Shown here: piece by piece, positions 1 through 6,958 of the stretch
How positions within the stretch are numbered: position 1 is the first letter of the stretch
How the letters are laid out: each line of letters begins with the position of its first letter
Source of the DNA: Methylopila jiangsuensis
GTDB taxonomy: Bacteria > Pseudomonadota > Alphaproteobacteria > Rhizobiales > Methylopilaceae
Assembly: GCF_027922305.1 (NCBI RefSeq)
Contig: NZ_BSFK01000007.1
Coordinates: 248,001-312,000 of the forward strand
Length of the DNA stretch: 64,000 nt
Direction of reading: 5' to 3'
The notes under the pieces: model-generated
The model's input: only the letters and a program-made list of their open reading frames with translations
Databases searched by the model: none
Told to the model about the DNA's origin: nothing
Made by a program: the position numbers and the translations under genes

Positions 1-177
1 CCAGAAGATCGCAGGGGGATAATAGATCGGCGTCCTGGCAAGCTCGAACCATGGTGTGCCGAGCTGGGCCTGATAGCCAAGTTGCCAGGCGACATATTGC
101 GTCGCGCCCCAGGTGGTGAGGAGGATGATCAGAAAGACGGTGAGGATCTGGCCCCAGAGGATTTTGGTGGCGGACAT
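1..177 (-). CDS. traG: TraG/VirD4 conjugal coupling protein, N-terminal 59 residues (partial)
   Basis: The minus strand encodes 59 residues beginning MSATKILWGQ and running off the left edge. They contain a hydrophobic segment around residues 11-22 and a run ending PIYYPPAIFW, typical of the N-terminal membrane anchor of TraG coupling proteins. Coupling proteins are inner-membrane ATPases that pass the relaxase-DNA complex to the type IV secretion channel. The ATG at 175-177 follows a good ribosome site, AAAGGA, about 7 bases upstream. The relaxase gene ends 30 bp upstream, the usual arrangement. The ATPase motifs lie outside the window, so the call rests on the N-terminus and context. Confidence 0.8.
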   Translation of the reverse strand, partial: MSATKILWGQILTVFLIILLTTWGATQYVAWQLGYQAQLGTPWFELARTPIYYPPAIFW

Positions 178-207
178 TCGCCGGGTCCTTTCTTGCTGCT
201 TGTGGTG

Positions 208-1971
208 CTAGAGGCCCAGGCCGCGCTGGCGGCCCAGGCTCCACTCGATGCCGCCATGCCCCTTGGCGACGCCGGCGATATGCTGGCCGAGCTTCTTTTC
301 GAGCGGCGGTGTCCAGGGCACGAGCTGGAAGCCGAGCCCATTGTCGATCATGGCGAAGCGGCCCGAGGTGAGCGCGATACGCTGGCGATAGACACCGGCG
401 ACATGCTCGCCGGCCTGCGCTTTCTGGTACGGCAGTCCGTGTTCGCTCTGGAGCTTCGTGCCAACGGCATCGAGCTCGCGCTGCCGCAGCGTATTGAGGA
501 GATCGCGTTGCAGCAGGATGCGTTGGCCATGCCGGTGGGCAAGGCCTTCATCGGCCAGATGCTCGGCGCGCGCCTGCATGGCGTCGCGCACCTCGGCGCC
601 GAAGCCTCCCATCGACATGGGCATCGCCTCGCGCTCAACCAGGCGATGATCCAGCCAGGTCGCGCCCGGCGCCGTGATCTGGCGGTTGAGATCGAAATCC
701 GATCGGTTGGCGAGCGCCAGCGTCGGCCGGGGATCGTCGGGGCCGCCGAAGCGACGTACCTCGACGATGCCGCCAATCGGGGGCGCATGCTCGAAGGCCT
801 CGATCCCGCGGAAGCGGACATGGTGCGCGCGGCCGTCCGTGCCGTCGATCACGGCATAGGCTTCGCCGGTCAGCTCGTCATGCAGGCCGCGATCGACCAG
901 GCGGCCAATAACGGGTGAACCCGCCCCGCCGCCGTCGATCGTGTAATCGCTGACGCCGCGATCCTGACCACGCTCGGTGAAGGCGCGGTGCATGGTCTTG
1001 ATGATGTCGCCGCGAATGCCGAGATCGCGCAGTGTGCGTTCGGCCTGCAACCCGACGGTCCATTCCCCTGGAGCGCCTTGTGCCGCGAGCTCCATCCTTT
1101 CGAGATGCTGGAGTCTGCCGATCATCAGGCGGCGCAGCGAGGGATCGGTCTTGCCGTTCGCCTCGGGGCGCAGGTCGATAAAGCCGGTCTCGTCGGCGGC
1201 GATGCGGATTTCAACATCGAGCCGTGTCCAGCGCTCGGCGGTGACTTCCTTTTCCAGCGCGTTGCGGATTTCATGTTCGGGCTTGGGGCCGAGCTCGATG
1301 GAGACAAGATCCTCGGCGCGGGAGCGCAGGCCGCGGCTGATGTAATCGCGCGAGATGACCAGATCGGCGCCGGTCTCGTCGACGCCGCGCACAAGCAAAT
1401 GCACATGTGGATTGTCGGTGTTCCAGTGATCGACGGCGACCCAGTCGAGCTTGGTGCCCAGATCCGATTCCATCTGATTGGCGAGGTCGCGGGTGAACTC
1501 TCGCAGATCGGTCATGTCCCCCGCGTCTTCGGGCGAGACGATGAATCGAAAATGATGCCGGTCATCCCTGCATCGGTCGGAGAAGGCGAGATCGTCGGCG
1601 CGCTCGTTCGTCGCGTCGAACAAGACCCCCTTCTCCCCGTCACGGCTGACGCCTTCGCGCTTCAGGTAGGACACATGAGCCGAGAGTGGCGCGGAGCGGA
1701 ATGACTTGCCCTGATGGCGGACCACGCGCGCCTTGATGACGACACGGCGCAAAGCAGTGAATATGCGCGAACGGCTGAAGCTGGTTCGTCCACGCCCGAA
1801 GGTTGAATGACCACGGCCGGCGCTTCTCTTGGCGGTCTGCCCTTCGCCAGAGCTGTGCCCGGCCTTCTTCGAAGCCCTCAGCACTTGATTGATGAAGCTC
1901 TTGGACTTGGGTGCGCGCGTGGATTTGATGCGTCCTGGGCGGACGCGGAAATCGCTGTCGCCCTCGCTCAT
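208..1971 (-). CDS. VirD2-like relaxase/mobilization nuclease (587 aa, DUF3363-type C-terminus)
   Basis: This is the relaxase that nicks the ICE at oriT and pilots the single strand into the recipient. In the 587-aa numbering, residues 181-191 read DHWNTDNPHVH, the metal-binding HxH signature of VirD2/RlxS-type relaxases. HHFRFIVSPED lies at 139-149, and Tyr102 in HVSYLKREG is the likely nicking tyrosine. The long C-terminal part resembles DUF3363. The open frame continues upstream of 1971, but MSEGDSDFRVRP is the family-like start and follows a GGGGGG-rich ribosome site, so I chose the ATG at 1969-1971. It is followed by traG. It may be the counterpart of RlxS of ICEMlSymR7A. Confidence 0.88.
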   Translation of the reverse strand: MSEGDSDFRVRPGRIKSTRAPKSKSFINQVLRASKKAGHSSGEGQTAKRSAGRGHSTFGRGRTSFSRSRIFTALRRVVIKARVVRHQGKSFRSAPLSAHVSYLKREGVSRDGEKGVLFDATNERADDLAFSDRCRDDRHHFRFIVSPEDAGDMTDLREFTRDLANQMESDLGTKLDWVAVDHWNTDNPHVHLLVRGVDETGADLVISRDYISRGLRSRAEDLVSIELGPKPEHEIRNALEKEVTAERWTRLDVEIRIAADETGFIDLRPEANGKTDPSLRRLMIGRLQHLERMELAAQGAPGEWTVGLQAERTLRDLGIRGDIIKTMHRAFTERGQDRGVSDYTIDGGGAGSPVIGRLVDRGLHDELTGEAYAVIDGTDGRAHHVRFRGIEAFEHAPPIGGIVEVRRFGGPDDPRPTLALANRSDFDLNRQITAPGATWLDHRLVEREAMPMSMGGFGAEVRDAMQARAEHLADEGLAHRHGQRILLQRDLLNTLRQRELDAVGTKLQSEHGLPYQKAQAGEHVAGVYRQRIALTSGRFAMIDNGLGFQLVPWTPPLEKKLGQHIAGVAKGHGGIEWSLGRQRGLGL

Positions 1972-2221
1972 GGGAGGGCCCCCCGAGACGGCGCGAAGGC
2001 GCACAGTGCCGAAAACAGCGTTGAAATCGCTGGGTAAAACAGCAGTCGCGGCACGCGACCCGACCGACCGGCACGCCAAAAGCCAAGCCATGTCAATGGC
2101 TTGTGCGAATATGGCGAGGCCCTTTTATCTCGCCGTCCTGCTGTCGTTGCTCTCTGCTCCTCCCACCCTTCCGCACAACGCTCTCTGGAACACGCCAAGG
2201 TGCGCCATGATGCGAACCGGC

Positions 2222-3007
2222 TCATTGCGGGTCTCCATCGTCGGCACGGGCAACGAAAATGCTGCCGCTTTGCACAGAATTGGTGGGACCTTCGCCCGAT
2301 GACGGCGCAGTCCGGGCGTCGTTTTCTTGCGGTTCGGATATCGTTTTGCGCGCATCCAGACCGTGGGCTGACGGCGTGACGAAGAGCGGAGCTCGCCGCC
2401 AAGCGTGCGGATCGGCGGCGGCAACAGCGACGGTCCCCGGTGCGGGTGGCGACAGGTTAGCCCCCCCGATCAATGGCGCGAGCGTGGCGACATAGGCGCG
2501 GGTTTCTGCCGGAAGGGGGCGGCCCGCGAGGTATTCCTCATAGCGTCCGGGTCCAGCGCTATAGGCTGCAAGAAAGCCCGGCGATCCGTAGCGATCGTAC
2601 ATTTCGCGCAGATAGGCCGTACCAGCGATGATGTTGTCGCGCGGGTCGAACGGATCGCGTCCAAGGCCATAACGGACGCGCAATTCCGCCCAGGTGGCGG
2701 GCATGACCTGCATCAGGCCCATTGCGCCCGCCGATGAGACGGCGCGCACGTCGTCGGCGCTTTCGACGCGGCGCACCGACCTGATCCAGTGTTCGGGAAT
2801 GCCGAAACGCTGCGAGGCTTCGGTCACGAAGGCGGCGTGAGGATCGTGGATTGGCTGCGCGATCGACTGAGCGCTCTGCGCCAGTACAGCGAGCGGCGGC
2901 GCGGCGGAAACAGACAGGCCGGAAAGGAGGAAGAGGATGATGCACCGGGCAGCGCGAGGCCGCCCGGTTAACATCGGCGATGCGGGGTTCGTGCGAGCGA
3001 TCCGCAT
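2222..3007 (-). CDS. VirB1-like lytic transglycosylase (261 aa)
   Basis: Predicted to cleave peptidoglycan locally so the conjugation apparatus can cross the cell wall. The N-terminus has a signal-like hydrophobic stretch at about residues 20-42. The SLT domain shows catalytic Glu82 in RRVESADD, the AMGLMQVMPATW motif at about 96-107, DPRDNIIAGTAYL, and AYSAGPG. The C-terminal 80 residues are low complexity and probably disordered. It starts at the ATG 3005-3007, 3 bp after the stop of the DUF736 gene, so the two are probably co-transcribed. A 250-bp gap separates it from the relaxase. Confidence 0.88.
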   Translation of the reverse strand: MRIARTNPASPMLTGRPRAARCIILFLLSGLSVSAAPPLAVLAQSAQSIAQPIHDPHAAFVTEASQRFGIPEHWIRSVRRVESADDVRAVSSAGAMGLMQVMPATWAELRVRYGLGRDPFDPRDNIIAGTAYLREMYDRYGSPGFLAAYSAGPGRYEEYLAGRPLPAETRAYVATLAPLIGGANLSPPAPGTVAVAAADPHAWRRAPLFVTPSAHGLDARKTISEPQENDARTAPSSGEGPTNSVQSGSIFVARADDGDPQ

Positions 3008-3010
3008 GCG

Positions 3011-3349
3011 CTATTCCCGTTCGCCGCGCTTCTGAGGGCGGCTCCAGTGCAAAGACCAGGAGGTCGTATCAGCCCCGTTCTGGAACAGGCGGGCACGGAT
3101 CGGCTGCGCAAAGCTGGGGTCGTCGATCAGCAGTGACAGATATTCGCCAGCCTTTTCGCTGGACTCCGTCCAAGCCGCGCCGATCTCCGGTGCGTTATCG
3201 TCCGCGCCGTGATGGACGCGGTAGCTCGGCGCGTTCTCGACGTCCGAAGGATCGACGGGAACGATGGTGATCTCGCGAAACAGGGTGAGCGTATGAATGC
3301 GGCCGGTGAAGCCAGATTCCTCGCGGGTGAACTCGCCGATTTGCGGCAT
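3011..3349 (-). CDS. DUF736 family protein (112 aa)
   Basis: A small soluble protein of the DUF736 family, found almost exclusively in conjugative elements of Alphaproteobacteria; its biochemical role is unknown. Recognisable family features are the N-terminal MPQIGEFTREESGFTGRI, the central YRVHHG, and GAAWTE...GEYLSLLIDDPSFAQPIRARLF. Length is close to the family norm of about 100-110. It lies between the traF peptidase and the transglycosylase in the same transcriptional direction, so it probably serves conjugation or element maintenance. Confidence 0.85.
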   Translation of the reverse strand: MPQIGEFTREESGFTGRIHTLTLFREITIVPVDPSDVENAPSYRVHHGADDNAPEIGAAWTESSEKAGEYLSLLIDDPSFAQPIRARLFQNGADTTSWSLHWSRPQKRGERE

Positions 3350-3417
3350 GGCGGTTTCCTTTCAAGATGCGGTGGAGAAGGATTGGGCGAGCACTACGCC
3401 CGCCTCAGGCTGGGCGA

Positions 3418-3963
3418 TCACCGCGTTGGCGCCCGCCATTCGAAGCGGCCGTGGCCGTCCTCGTCGGTCCACAAGGGAACCGCGCGGCCGATGACGGCGC
3501 TGGCCGGGATCGGGCCGAAATAGCGGCCGTCCAGACTGTCGGGAACGTCCCAGTTCATGAGGAAGATCTCGCCGTCCGCGACGATGCGGCAGCCCTGCCA
3601 ATCGGGGAGCGGTCGGTCGATGCGGTCGCGTTGGAGTGCCGTTCCCATCGCGACGCCGTCGACACTGATCAGGACGCCGGAGCGGCAGACGGTCTGCCCG
3701 GGAAGGCCAAGGACCCGTTTCAGGAGCGGCGTGTCGCGCGGCAGGTATCCGCCATCGGCGAGGAAGCTCGCAATCGGTTCCGGCGCAGCGACGGCGACCA
3801 GATCGGTGACTTCGAGCCGCTTTGCAGGTTCGACCGAATAGAAACCGATCGGGGTGCTGGCCGAGGCATTCCAGATGAGTTTGGTGGGGGCGTCGATCCA
3901 CGTCGTCACGGCGATCGCGCTGGACGCTACGAACGTCGCCATGGCCCATTTGAGGTCGGTCAT
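3418..3963 (-). CDS. traF: TraF-type S26 signal peptidase (181 aa)
   Basis: A membrane-bound serine peptidase of family S26. TraF members process and cyclise the conjugative pilin TrbC in RP4-type systems. Residues 5-22 form a single N-terminal membrane anchor. Ser36 in ASTPIGFYS is the expected nucleophile and Lys82 in LLKRVLGLPG the general base; C-terminal DSLDGRYFGPI matches the conserved DSRYFG-type box. The ATG overlaps the stop of the DUF2840 gene by 4 bp (ATGA), implying translational coupling. The pilin it would process is outside the window. Confidence 0.88.
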   Translation of the reverse strand: MTDLKWAMATFVASSAIAVTTWIDAPTKLIWNASASTPIGFYSVEPAKRLEVTDLVAVAAPEPIASFLADGGYLPRDTPLLKRVLGLPGQTVCRSGVLISVDGVAMGTALQRDRIDRPLPDWQGCRIVADGEIFLMNWDVPDSLDGRYFGPIPASAVIGRAVPLWTDEDGHGRFEWRAPTR

Positions 3964-4481
3964 GGCGCGATCCTCCGACGCTTAAGCCACGCCTGGTGCT
4001 GATCGCGCGAGTAGCGGCGTGCGTCCTGGCCGGCGCTCAGTCGGTTGTGTACATGCCGCCAATAGTCTGGCGCGGCTTCGGCCGGATCGAGCGAAAGGGC
4101 CTCGATCGCGTCGATGAGCTGCAGCACGCGTTCAACCTTCGGCCAGCTTTCGATCTTGAGCAGGATGTCGCCGCCGGGGCGTACAAAGGGCAGCGTCTGA
4201 TAGGCTTCGCCGGGCGTGATGGCGCGCACGATATCGATGCGCGAGATGATCGTGCCGAAGTCGTTGGACGCCCACCGGACGAAGGCGAAAGTCGTGCCGG
4301 GCCTGAAGGAGAGGACGCGGCGGCGGCGATCAAGGATCGTCTCCTGCACGTCTTGACCGAACCTGATCCAGTATTCGATCTGCTTTTCCACCCATGTCAG
4401 CTCGACGTGGGTGAGACGGTCGGTTTGAAAAGACGACGGCATCGAGCCGCCGCGCATGCGGGGGGCCGCGATGCCGGTCAT
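3960..4481 (-). CDS. DUF2840 domain protein (173 aa)
   Basis: A member of DUF2840, a family of unknown function that travels next to traF and parA in alphaproteobacterial ICEs. Recognisable stretches are HVELTWVEKQIEYWIRFG, RRRVLSFRPGTTFAFVRWASNDFGT and GDILLKIESWPKVERVLQLIDAIEAL. The ATG shares ATGA with the upstream RHH gene and its stop overlaps traF, so the three are translationally coupled. No catalytic motif is obvious. A role in transfer or partition is inferred only from context. Confidence 0.85.
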   Translation of the reverse strand: MTGIAAPRMRGGSMPSSFQTDRLTHVELTWVEKQIEYWIRFGQDVQETILDRRRRVLSFRPGTTFAFVRWASNDFGTIISRIDIVRAITPGEAYQTLPFVRPGGDILLKIESWPKVERVLQLIDAIEALSLDPAEAAPDYWRHVHNRLSAGQDARRYSRDQHQAWLKRRRIAP

Positions 4482-4732
4482 GACGGGTCTCCTGGCGATT
4501 GGGGGAATTCGCGCGCGAGCAATTCGCGAAGCATGTCGGCGACGGTGACGCCGCGTTGAAAGGCGGCGATCTTGATGCGACCGCGCACCTCCGGCGTAAC
4601 GTCGATGGTCAGCCTTGCGGTGAAGCCCGTGCTGGAAGCTGGACCGGGCGACCCCGGTTCAGCGGACTTGATCCAGTCGTCTGGATTGGAAGGCCGGGCG
4701 ACGAAGCCGCGCCGGGCGCTGGCTTTGGTCAT
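4478..4732 (-). CDS. Small ribbon-helix-helix partition partner of ParA (84 aa)
   Basis: The C-terminal half, TARLTIDVTPEVRGRIKIAAFQRGVTVADMLRELLAREFP, has the beta strand-helix-helix pattern of ribbon-helix-helix DNA-binding proteins. The N-terminal 35 residues look flexible and basic. Such a small protein directly downstream of parA (ATGA overlap at 4729-4732) is the expected centromere-binding partner in type Ib partition systems. It would recruit ParA to a parS site and may repress the operon. Function is inferred from fold pattern and position. Confidence 0.75.
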   Translation of the reverse strand: MTKASARRGFVARPSNPDDWIKSAEPGSPGPASSTGFTARLTIDVTPEVRGRIKIAAFQRGVTVADMLRELLAREFPQSPGDPS

Positions 4733-5367
4733 GGCGCCAACCTCCCGACTTCCGCAGTCAGGGCGGCGATCTCGCGCGCGGCCGCGCTATTGTCGTCGGC
4801 CTCAAAAACGAGGCGCCCGGACTGTGCTAGGTCGGCGAAGGCGACACGCTGGCCGATCGTCGCCGACAGCAGGGGCGGATCGTGGTCGGCCAATGTCTCG
4901 GCGGTCTCGCGGGCGATGACGGTGCGTGCAGCGCAGCGGTTGAGTACGAAGCGGGCCATGAGTTGCGGCCGATAGATTCGGGCCTCTGCGAGCAGCGCCA
5001 GCATTTCGGCCGAGGCCCAGCCATCGAGCGGTGACGGCTGCACAGGGATCAGGACAAGATCGGCGGCGAGCAGCGCCGAACGCATAAGACCTGCAACGCG
5101 CGGTGGTCCGTCGATGACGATGTGATCGGCGTCACGCGCGAGCTCGGGCGCTTCGCGATGAAGTGTGTCGCGCGCCAAGCCGATGACGCCGAACAGGCGA
5201 GGCAGGCCCTCGCGGGTGCGTTGCTGCGACCAGTCGAGCGCCGATCCCTGTGGGTCGGCATCGATCAGGGTGATGCGCTTGCCTTCACGCGCCCATTGAC
5301 CGGAAAGATGCAGCGCGAGCGTCGTTTTGCCGACGCCGCCTTTCTGATTGAGAAGCGCGACGATCAT
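4729..5367 (-). CDS. parA: ParA-family partition ATPase (212 aa)
   Basis: A Walker-type ATPase for segregation of the excised circular ICE. The deviant Walker A motif KGGVGKTT is at residues 9-16, Walker A' LIDADPQGSALDW at about 38-50, and VIDGPP (Walker B) near 88. It is short, without an N-terminal HTH, as in type Ib plasmid ParA/ParF. Its start overlaps the end of repA by 4 bp and its stop overlaps the RHH gene, giving a repA-parA-RHH block typical of a plasmid replicon. Its presence argues that the excised ICE is replicated and partitioned rather than passive. Confidence 0.92.
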   Translation of the reverse strand: MIVALLNQKGGVGKTTLALHLSGQWAREGKRITLIDADPQGSALDWSQQRTREGLPRLFGVIGLARDTLHREAPELARDADHIVIDGPPRVAGLMRSALLAADLVLIPVQPSPLDGWASAEMLALLAEARIYRPQLMARFVLNRCAARTVIARETAETLADHDPPLLSATIGQRVAFADLAQSGRLVFEADDNSAAAREIAALTAEVGRLAP

Positions 5368-6524
5368 TTCGCGCCTCCAGGCTCGTCGCCGAAGGTGCGA
5401 TGCGCGTGGCCGGAAGAGCGGTCCGTACAGGCGGAGCTACGAAGAGCCTGATCGGTTACATGCGCTTGAAGTGATGGCTTTTTGGCCTGGTTCGGCCGCC
5501 TTCCGGCGATGTTTTCCACATCGCGCGCGCGCTCTAAGAAGTTAGATTCTTGGTTAGACTCTAAGTTAAGGGCGCGATTTCGCTTTTTGTTTCCAGAGCT
5601 TACACCCTGTTTCGGTTCCCGATAGCACGAGCCTCCGGTTCCCGATAGCACGATAGGTCGGGTTCCTGATAGCACGAGGCCGTCCACAGGTTGTCCACAG
5701 GCCGCCGATGGTTCAAAAGCAAGCAGCAACCGGCCGCCGACTTCGACCTCAAGGAACAGCGAGTAGCCGGGCAATGGCTGGCGGCGAATGATGTCGCGCA
5801 GCTCGAACGCGAAGCGCTTGAATGGCGAAAGACTGCCGGATTTCTGATGCAGGTGGCGGAAGTCGAAGCGCCAGCCATTGCGTTGTTTGCCGCCATGCTT
5901 GCGCACAATGCGGTAGAGCCAGCGGTCGAGGCCTCCAGTGAGACCGAAATAGTCCCGGTCGATGGTCAGGACGAGCGCATCGTCGAGAACGGCGCGGTAG
6001 AACCAGTCCGGCACGATCAGCTCGATGCCGGCGGGACGCCCATGGCGATCGGTGCGCTCCTGCCATTCATTGATCCAGGAGAAACGGTGGCGGCGGCCTT
6101 CGGCCGCTTGCCGTATCGAGGTTGCGACCGTGGTCGACTGCAGCCGGTCGAGGGCAGCCTTGAGGCGCTGATAATCGCGCATCGATACGCCGCGGCCGAT
6201 GAAATTGAGGATCTCGTAGGGGGTGGCGGCCATCAGGCGCGAAGTGCGAAGACCTTTGTCGCGCGCTTCGACGATCTGGCTCGCCGCCCAGATGAGGATG
6301 TCGGCATCCCAGATTGTGGCCATGCCATGATCGGGAACCGCCTCGACGCGGATGCTCACGTCGCCGGCGACGAAATCGATCGGCGCGGTGCGGTGTGACT
6401 TGGAGAGGGAGAAGAACGGATAGGCCATGAGGTCCTGCGCGTCGCGGGGCGCGAAATCGCCAGGGAGCGCGTGGAACAGATCGAGTTGTCCGCGCTCCGG
6501 AGATGGGCGATGCCGCGTCGTCAT
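5364..6524 (-). CDS. repA: Replication initiator protein A (RepA/RPA family, 386 aa)
   Basis: Resembles the replication initiator A family of alphaproteobacterial plasmids and ICEs: QLDLFHALPGDFAPRDAQDLMAYPFFSLSKSHRTAPIDF at the N-terminus, DADILIWAASQI and YEILNFIGRG in the middle, then a winged-helix-like region containing FRHLHQKSGSLSPFKRFAFELRDIIRRQPLPGYSL. It should bind iterons and load the host replisome. Three 19-bp direct repeats and a DnaA-like box fall inside the coding region at 5612-5702, so the gene probably carries its own origin. The last ~110 residues, encoded over and after the iterons, are low complexity. The gene is 17 bp downstream of rdfS and overlaps parA. Confidence 0.85.
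   Translation of the reverse strand: MTTRHRPSPERGQLDLFHALPGDFAPRDAQDLMAYPFFSLSKSHRTAPIDFVAGDVSIRVEAVPDHGMATIWDADILIWAASQIVEARDKGLRTSRLMAATPYEILNFIGRGVSMRDYQRLKAALDRLQSTTVATSIRQAAEGRRHRFSWINEWQERTDRHGRPAGIELIVPDWFYRAVLDDALVLTIDRDYFGLTGGLDRWLYRIVRKHGGKQRNGWRFDFRHLHQKSGSLSPFKRFAFELRDIIRRQPLPGYSLFLEVEVGGRLLLAFEPSAACGQPVDGLVLSGTRPIVLSGTGGSCYREPKQGVSSGNKKRNRALNLESNQESNFLERARDVENIAGRRPNQAKKPSLQAHVTDQALRSSACTDRSSGHAHRTFGDEPGGAK
5612..5677 (-). repeat. Three iteron-like direct repeats inside repA
   Basis: Three near-identical 19-mers lie head to tail at 5612-5630, 5635-5653 and 5659-5677. On the minus strand the core is TCGTGCTATCGGGAACC; the third copy has A for G once. Periods are 23 and 24 bp, about two helical turns, as expected for iterons bound on one DNA face by an initiator. 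They are not multiples of three, so this is not a protein repeat. Confidence 0.8.
5612..5702. other. Candidate replication origin (iterons plus DnaA-like box) within repA
   Basis: Right after the three iterons lie two direct copies of GTCCACAGG at 5682-5690 and 5692-5700. TTGTCCACA at 5691-5699 is one mismatch from the DnaA consensus TTATNCACA. An iteron array beside a DnaA box is the layout of theta-type plasmid origins. No obvious AT-rich unwinding element is inside the coding region, although 5530-5580 downstream is relatively AT-rich. Confidence 0.55.
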
Positions 6525-6541
6525 TGAAAAGACCGCGCGGA

Positions 6542-6823
6542 TCAGCGGGCGTGACGGCCGGCATGGGATGCCGGTGCGGGCTCATGGCGTTTCGCGGGCA
6601 GCACGCTGCCCCGCGGATCGGAGGTGGACGTCACGGCGCCGCGTTCAGCCCATGCCTCAAGCTCATTGACGGAATAGACGACGCGCCCGCCAAGCTTGCG
6701 ATAGGCCGGCCCGGTGCCGTAGGTCCGGTGCTTTTCGAGAGTACGGGCCGAGAGACTGAGGAATTCTGCGGCTTCCTTGGTGCGGAGGAAGCGCGGCGGC
6801 AGGGTCGCGAGATTGGCGTTCAT
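6542..6823 (-). CDS. rdfS: RdfS-like excisionase (HTH, 93 aa)
   Basis: A small MerR/AlpA-type winged-helix protein: RFLRTKEAAEFLSLSARTLEKHRTYGTGPAYRKLGGRVVYSVNELEAWAE is the HTH_17 signature of recombination directionality factors. In ICEMlSymR7A, RdfS of similar size drives integrase towards excision and lies downstream of fseA, as here. It is 17 bp upstream of repA, so excision, replication (repA) and partition (parA) are probably expressed together. The GGAGG ribosome site abuts a strong hairpin at 6834-6880. A second AlpA-like gene next to the integrase (37334-37636) is the alternative excisionase. Confidence 0.75.
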   Translation of the reverse strand: MNANLATLPPRFLRTKEAAEFLSLSARTLEKHRTYGTGPAYRKLGGRVVYSVNELEAWAERGAVTSTSDPRGSVLPAKRHEPAPASHAGRHAR

Positions 6824-6833
6824 GGTGGCCTCC

Positions 6834-6880
6834 GTGGCTTTCGTTGGAGCCGCTGGCGATCAGCGGCGAACGAAGGCCAC
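6834..6880 (-). promoter_or_regulatory. Long hairpin abutting the rdfS ribosome-binding site
   Basis: GTGGCTTTCGTT (6834-6845) pairs with AACGAAGGCCAC (6869-6880) at 11 of 12 positions, and inside it GCCGCTG (6849-6855) pairs with CAGCGGC (6861-6867). In the rdfS transcript this stem ends directly beside the GGAGG site at about 6829-6833, ten bases before the start codon. It could limit ribosome access or stabilise the message. Confidence 0.6.
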
Positions 6881-6891
6881 GGTGGCGAAGA

Positions 6892-6937
6892 AGAATAGCG
6901 AAGGGGGAGTGCGAACTTGGGGGGGCCTAATTCGCAC
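6892..6937 (-). promoter_or_regulatory. rdfS: Candidate rdfS promoter with dyad operator
   Basis: GTGCGAA (6909-6915) and TTCGCAC (6931-6937) form a perfect 7-bp inverted repeat with half-site centres 22 bp apart, two helical turns. A -10-like TATTCT lies on the minus strand at 6892-6897, with no good -35 at the normal distance because the dyad occupies that region. This is the arrangement of an activator-dependent promoter; FseA is the natural candidate activator by analogy with ICEMlSymR7A. Confidence 0.5.
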
Positions 6938-6958
6938 ACCTTGCCCTAGTAGCGCAGG

